Source of the DNA: Burkholderiales bacterium
Lineage (GTDB): Bacteria > Pseudomonadota > Gammaproteobacteria > Burkholderiales > Usitatibacteraceae
DNA: 9,115 bases
NCBI GenBank assembly: GCA_017880705.1
Contig: JADGRS010000102.1
Coordinates: 1-9,115, forward strand
Reading direction: 5' to 3'
The notes beneath the pieces are model-generated. The model did no database searches. It worked only from the letters and a program-made list of their open reading frames with translations, and was not told where the DNA came from. Of this stretch, positions 6,452 to 9,115 are shown in pieces (position 1 is the stretch's first letter; every line of letters starts with the position of its first letter). The translations under genes were made by a program, and so were the position numbers.

Positions 6452-6790
6452 CTACCGCCGCTCTTCCGGATCTTCCATCGCCTGCTGGTGGCGGATCATC
6501 ACGTCCATCATGGAGGTCATCATCTCCATGCGGCAGGCGGGCTCGAGGTCGCGATTGCGGATCTCCCGCATACCTTCGCGCATCCTCTTCGCGTGCAGGT
6601 CCATGAGATGGCGCTGCACGGCGCGGTCCGTGGTCCATTCGATGCGATCCATCTGCTCCTGCAGCGAGACGATGCGCTCGCGCATTCCGGTCATGGCCGC
6701 TTCGGGGCGGCAGGCGCCGGCTTCGGCGGCAACGAGCGGCGTCGACGCGACGACCGCCAATGCGAACGCCACCCTCGCGAGCGCATTCAT
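6452..6790 (-). CDS. Exported Met-rich helical protein (112 aa), possible copper-binding accessory factor
   Basis: I do not recognise this family. The N-terminus (MNALARVAFALAVVASTPLV) is a signal peptide with likely cleavage near AA|EAG (about 22-23), leaving a periplasmic protein of about 90 residues. It contains 14 Met in total, concentrated in RMEMMTSMMDVMIRHQQAM (87-105), plus two Cys (27, 86), and is predicted to be largely helical and charged. Met/His-rich periplasmic segments often bind Cu+ (for example CopC/CusF-like proteins), though no such fold can be shown here. A Spy/CpxP-like helical chaperone is another possibility. The ATG at 6790 has a strong SD (GGGAGG, a few bases upstream). 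It sits 19 bases after the 62-aa gene and five bases before ccoI, so co-expression with the copper ATPase is very likely and supports, but does not prove, a copper-related job. Confidence 0.8.
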   Translation of the reverse strand: MNALARVAFALAVVASTPLVAAEAGACRPEAAMTGMRERIVSLQEQMDRIEWTTDRAVQRHLMDLHAKRMREGMREIRNRDLEPACRMEMMTSMMDVMIRHQQAMEDPEERR

Positions 6791-6809
6791 CGCGACCTCC
6801 CCGCGGGCT

Positions 6810-6998
6810 TCATCGGGAATCGCCGCCGGGCTTCGGGCGTACGGGGGATACCCCGGCCATGGGCGTCGACAGGCAACCCGGACCGAAGCCGGGGCAAGGG
6901 CGCGCGCCAGGACCGGCCGCGGTGACGCAATCGATGCATTGGCGCACGACGCCCAGGCGGTTCCCCGCCACGGGGCCGATGACGAAGGATTCGAACAT
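6810..6998 (-). CDS. Small four-cysteine protein (62 aa), unknown function, first gene of the ccoIS operon
   Basis: The predicted product begins MFESFVIGPVAGNRLGVVRQ and then has CIDC (21-24) and CPGFGPGC (35-42), giving four Cys in two pairs. A Pro/Gly-rich tail completes it. It lacks a signal peptide, so a cytoplasmic site is inferred. Two CX2C/CX6C-like pairs could hold one metal ion or an Fe-S cluster, but I know of no family to match. The start is decided by a perfect AAGGAG Shine-Dalgarno (7010-7005) six bases before the ATG. A different frame starting at GTG 7026 covers the same DNA but lacks such a signal. It lies first behind the FNR-type promoter, 19 bases ahead of the Met-rich gene. 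Function is unassigned. A role in copper or redox handling is inferred from position only. Confidence 0.7.
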   Translation of the reverse strand: MFESFVIGPVAGNRLGVVRQCIDCVTAAGPGARPCPGFGPGCLSTPMAGVSPVRPKPGGDSR

Positions 6999-7004
6999 TG
7001 CCTT

Positions 7005-7010
7005 CTCCTT
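7005..7010 (-). promoter_or_regulatory. Consensus Shine-Dalgarno that fixes the 62-aa gene start
   Basis: The minus strand reads AAGGAG followed by six bases and ATG at 6998. This exact consensus at optimal spacing is the best evidence that the short 6810-6998 frame is translated rather than the overlapping frame starting at 7026. Confidence 0.75.
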
Positions 7011-7026
7011 GCCGTGGGACACCCAC

Positions 7027-7032
7027 AGGCTA
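7027..7032 (-). promoter_or_regulatory. Candidate -10 hexamer for the ccoIS operon
   Basis: TAGCCT on the minus strand (three of six consensus matches) starts 28.5 bases from the centre of the FNR-type box. That is the spacing expected when the box is at about -41.5 (class II activation). The predicted start is near 7019-7020. An identical hexamer stands at the mirror position on the other strand. Confidence 0.5.
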
Positions 7033-7053
7033 CGTCGCGCGTGCGCTCGCCTC

Positions 7054-7067
7054 TTGACCGGAATCAA
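7054..7067. promoter_or_regulatory. Shared FNR/DNR-type box between divergent ccoIS operon and hemerythrin gene
   Basis: TTGACCGGAATCAA matches TTGAY-N4-RTCAA, the Fnr/Anr/Dnr site. It is the only such match seen in the 123-base divergent region and is centred at 7060.5, about 62 bases from both start codons (6998 and 7122). The same box can serve both directions, which would make the ccoIS operon and the hemerythrin gene respond together to low oxygen (or NO). Confidence 0.72.
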
Positions 7068-7088
7068 CCCGGGGCGACGGGCGCCGGG

Positions 7089-7094
7089 TAGCCT
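7089..7094 (+). promoter_or_regulatory. Candidate -10 hexamer for the hemerythrin gene
   Basis: TAGCCT lies 28.5 bases from the FNR-type box centre, the exact mirror image of the minus-strand hexamer. The predicted start is near 7102, giving a leader of about 20 bases before the ATG at 7122. Confidence 0.5.
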
Positions 7095-7121
7095 CGAAAT
7101 CACCCAACCCGGAGACCCGCC

Positions 7122-7703
7122 ATGCATCCCGCGCTTCGCGTCATCTCTTTCGAGCACCGCTCGATCTCGAGCGTGCTGTCGGGGCTGTCGCATTTCGCCG
7201 AGCGCGGAGTGGCAGGCAAGAAGGTTCCCGACGCGGCGGTGTTCCGCGCGATGCTGCACTACCTCGACCTCTTCGCCGAGCGCATGCACCATCCCAAGGA
7301 GGACGCGTACCTCTTCGCGCGCCTGCGCCAGCGCACCCACCTGGCCGACGACGTCCTCGACCGGCTGCAGGAAGACCATTTCTACGGGGCCGGGGCGCTG
7401 CGCGAAGTGGAGCACGCGTTCCTGCGCTACGAGGAAGGCGGAGAGCCGTTCTTCGCGGACTTCGCGCGCGAAGTGCGCCGCTACGTGGCCTTTCACCGCG
7501 AGCACATGCGCATGGAGGAGACGTTCGTCTTCCCCCTCGCCGAGCGCGAGCTCACCGAGGACGACTGGCGCGAAATCGAAACCGCTTTCGCGGCGAACCA
7601 CGATCCGCTCGCGTCGGCCGAGCAGGTACACGACCTGGAAACGCTCTTCACCCGCATCGTGACCATCCCCCCCGCCCCCATCGGGGTGGGCGACGAGGTC
7701 TAG
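7122..7703 (+). CDS. Hemerythrin-domain protein
   Basis: This 193-aa soluble protein carries a bacterial hemerythrin four-helix bundle that should hold a non-haem di-iron centre able to bind O2 or NO. Likely iron ligands follow the family order: H12 (EHRS), H56/H57 with E60 (MHHPKEDAYLF), H86 (EDHF), H125/H128 and E132/E133 (HREHMRMEETFVFP). No signal peptide or membrane helix is seen, so it is probably cytoplasmic. No second domain such as a methyl-accepting or GGDEF part, and no RIC-type N-terminal domain, is visible, so its exact task (oxygen storage, sensing, NO or iron handling) is open. The ATG at 7122 has GGAG about seven bases upstream. It is the only plus-strand gene and shares its FNR-type box with the ccoIS operon. 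This suggests expression at low oxygen, when an O2-binding protein could feed or protect high-affinity respiration. That last step is inference. Confidence 0.93.
   Translation: MHPALRVISFEHRSISSVLSGLSHFAERGVAGKKVPDAAVFRAMLHYLDLFAERMHHPKEDAYLFARLRQRTHLADDVLDRLQEDHFYGAGALREVEHAFLRYEEGGEPFFADFAREVRRYVAFHREHMRMEETFVFPLAERELTEDDWREIETAFAANHDPLASAEQVHDLETLFTRIVTIPPAPIGVGDEV
7673..7692. terminator. GC-rich hairpin at the convergent hemerythrin/copA ends (weak terminator candidate)
   Basis: CGCCCCC-loop-GGGG-T-GGGCG can form a seven-pair stem with one bulged T, just inside the end of the hemerythrin gene. The two convergent stops are only seven bases apart. No T-run follows on either strand, so it is not a standard intrinsic terminator. 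Confidence 0.25.
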
Positions 7704-7710
7704 CCGGGCC

Positions 7711-9115
7711 TCAGGCCTTGCGCAGCCGCAGCGCGTTCGTCACGACGGAAACCGAGCTGAAGCTCATCGCGACCGCGGAAAACATGGGCGATAGCAGGAT
7801 TCCGACGAACGGATAGAGCACCCCCGCCGCGACCGGAACGCCGAGCGTGTTGTAGACGAGGGCGAAGGCGAGGTTCTGCTTCATGTTGGCGACTGTCTTC
7901 TCCGACAGCTCGCGGGCGCGCACGATGCCGCGCAGGTCGCCCTTCACGAGCGTCACCTTGCCGCTCGCCATCGCCACGTCGGTGCCGGTGCCCATGGAGA
8001 TGCCGACGTCGGCCTTCGCGAGCGCCGGCGCGTCGTTGATTCCGTCACCCGCCATCGCCACGCGCCGGCCTTCGCCCTGCAGCTTCGAGACCAGCGCGAG
8101 CTTGTCCGCGGGGCGCACCTCGCCGTACACCTCGACGATGCCGAGCTTCGCGCCCACGGCCTTCGCCGTGGTGAGGCCGTCGCCCGTCGCCATCACGATG
8201 CGGATGCCCGCCTCGCGAAGCTTGCGGATCGCTTCCTGGGTGGATTCCTTCACCGGGTCGGCGACCGCGATGAGGCCCGCGAGCTTGCCGTCGACGGCGA
8301 GGAACACGACCGTCGCGCCCTCGGCACGCAGCTTCTCGGATTGCGCCAGCAGCGACGAGGCGTCGGCGCCCACGTCGATCATCAGCATCGTGTTGCCCAG
8401 CGCCACCGCTTGCCCGTCGACCTTGCCGCGAACGCCGACTCCCGTGGCCGACTCGAAGTCCGATGCCTTCGACAGGGTCAGCGAACGCTTGCGCGCCTCG
8501 GCCACGATCGCGTCGGCGAGCGGATGCTCGCTGCCCTGGTCGAGGCTCGCCGCGATTCGCAGCACCTCGTCCTCCGAAAATCCTGGCTGCGCCGCGATCG
8601 AGTGGAACGCGGGTTTGCCCACGGTGAGCGTGCCCGTCTTGTCCACGATCAGCGTATCGATGCGGCACATGAGCTCGATCGCCTCGGCATCGCGGAAGAG
8701 CACGCCGCTCGTGGCGCCGCGCCCCATCGCCACCATGATCGACATCGGGGTGGCGAGCCCGAGCGCGCAAGGGCAGGCGATGATGAGCACCGACACCGCG
8801 TTCAGCATCCCGTAGACCCAGCGCGGCTCGGGGCCGAAGAATCCCCACGCGAGGAGCGTGAGCGCCGCGACCGACAGCACCGCGAGGACGAACCAGTACG
8901 AGACGGCGTCGGCCATGCGCTGCATCGGCGCGCGTGAGCGTTGCGCCTGCGCGACCATCTGCACGATCTGCGCGAGCACCGTCTGCGAGCCGATCTTCTC
9001 GGCGCGCATCACCAGGCTGCCGCTCGCGTTGAGGGTGGAGCCGACGACGCGATCGCCGGGGCCCTTCTCCACCGGCACGGGCTCGCCGGTGATCATCGAC
9101 TCGTCGACGCTGGAG
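7711..9115 (-). CDS. copA: CopA-type Cu+ exporting P1B-ATPase (partial, N-terminus beyond right edge)
   Basis: The visible 468 residues run from the actuator loop to the C-terminus. CopA expels excess Cu+ from the cytoplasm using ATP. In order one sees [10 protein letters not shown] (actuator TGE) at the window edge, membrane helices, and [13 protein letters not shown] with the ion-site CPC (about 8769-8777). Next come [11 protein letters not shown] with the phosphorylated Asp, SEHPLADAI with the HP motif, TGD, and [16 protein letters not shown] (near 8025-8048). The final helices have NLAFALVYN and AMSFSS, the Cu+-specific P1B-1 pattern. Metal-binding N-terminal domains, if present, lie outside. 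It differs from the nearby CcoI in carrying canonical TGEP, and the two share only family-level similarity, so this is not a recent duplication. It ends seven bases from the hemerythrin stop. Its promoter is out of view, so whether it is copper-regulated (CueR) or part of the low-oxygen set cannot be said. Confidence 0.93.
   Translation of the reverse strand, partial: SSVDESMITGEPVPVEKGPGDRVVGSTLNASGSLVMRAEKIGSQTVLAQIVQMVAQAQRSRAPMQRMADAVSYWFVLAVLSVAALTLLAWGFFGPEPRWVYGMLNAVSVLIIACPCALGLATPMSIMVAMGRGATSGVLFRDAEAIELMCRIDTLIVDKTGTLTVGKPAFHSIAAQPGFSEDEVLRIAASLDQGSEHPLADAIVAEARKRSLTLSKASDFESATGVGVRGKVDGQAVALGNTMLMIDVGADASSLLAQSEKLRAEGATVVFLAVDGKLAGLIAVADPVKESTQEAIRKLREAGIRIVMATGDGLTTAKAVGAKLGIVEVYGEVRPADKLALVSKLQGEGRRVAMAGDGINDAPALAKADVGISMGTGTDVAMASGKVTLVKGDLRGIVRARELSEKTVANMKQNLAFALVYNTLGVPVAAGVLYPFVGILLSPMFSAVAMSFSSVSVVTNALRLRKA

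Noticed and set aside
6447..6638. A 64-residue N-terminal extension of CcoI
   Set aside because: It overlaps the 112-aa gene in another frame, has low-complexity content, and the ATG at 6446 sits in the normal place before the Cys-rich domain.
6787..7026. A 79-aa minus-strand frame starting at GTG 7026
   Set aside because: It has Arg/Pro-rich content with no SD and competes with the 6810-6998 frame, which has a consensus SD and patterned Cys.
7883..8815. A 310-aa plus-strand open frame opposite copA
   Set aside because: It is Ser/Ala/Pro-rich with no recognisable domain and lies exactly opposite conserved ATPase motifs.
1..9115. tRNA, rRNA, CRISPR, transposase or phage features
   Set aside because: Nothing with the needed structure, repeats or motifs was seen on either strand.

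Overview
The window is high-GC DNA in which nearly all genes lie on the minus strand and only one is on the plus strand. It looks like part of a respiratory and copper-handling region of a proteobacterium. The cbb3-oxidase assembly genes ccoI and ccoS, the c4-like cytochromes, the bacterial hemerythrin and the FNR-type boxes would fit a facultative or microaerophilic betaproteobacterium. That assignment is inferred from gene content and composition, not from a marker gene.

Layout in the direction of minus-strand transcription, right to left. (1) 7711-9115: the C-terminal part of a CopA-type Cu+ exporting P-type ATPase, cut by the right edge. (2) 7122-7703, plus strand: a hemerythrin-domain protein that runs tail-to-tail into copA with 7 bases between the stops. 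(3) 6999-7121: a 123-base divergent promoter region with one FNR/DNR-type box, and identical candidate -10 hexamers placed symmetrically on both sides. (4) 6998-3828: a four-gene operon encoding a 62-aa cysteine-containing protein, a 112-aa Met-rich exported protein, CcoI (FixI-type Cu+ ATPase) and CcoS. (5) 3717-3827: an intergenic promoter region with a perfectly palindromic FNR-type box. (6) 3716-1: a second operon encoding a 46-aa exported peptide with a CxxCK motif, a membrane-anchored six-haem cytochrome c, a Tat-exported four-cluster Fe-S protein, an NrfD/PsrC-family quinone-interacting membrane protein and a c4-like dihaem cytochrome cut by the left edge. Genes within the operons are tightly spaced, with ATGA and TGATG overlaps or directly abutting stop and start codons.

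How the parts may work together. The cytochrome/Fe-S/NrfD set resembles the electron-transfer half of Psr/Nrf/Qrc/alternative-complex-III enzymes without a molybdopterin subunit. It could carry electrons between the quinone pool and periplasmic cytochrome c. CcoI and CcoS supply copper and assembly help to a cbb3 oxidase that must be encoded elsewhere. CopA exports excess copper, and the hemerythrin may bind O2 or NO. The shared FNR-type boxes suggest that low oxygen (or NO) turns on both operons and the hemerythrin together. The least-described parts are the three small proteins (46, 62 and 112 aa), which carry Cys or Met patterns and lead the two operons.

No tRNA, rRNA, CRISPR array, insertion sequence or origin was seen, and no gene-free stretch exceeds 123 bases.
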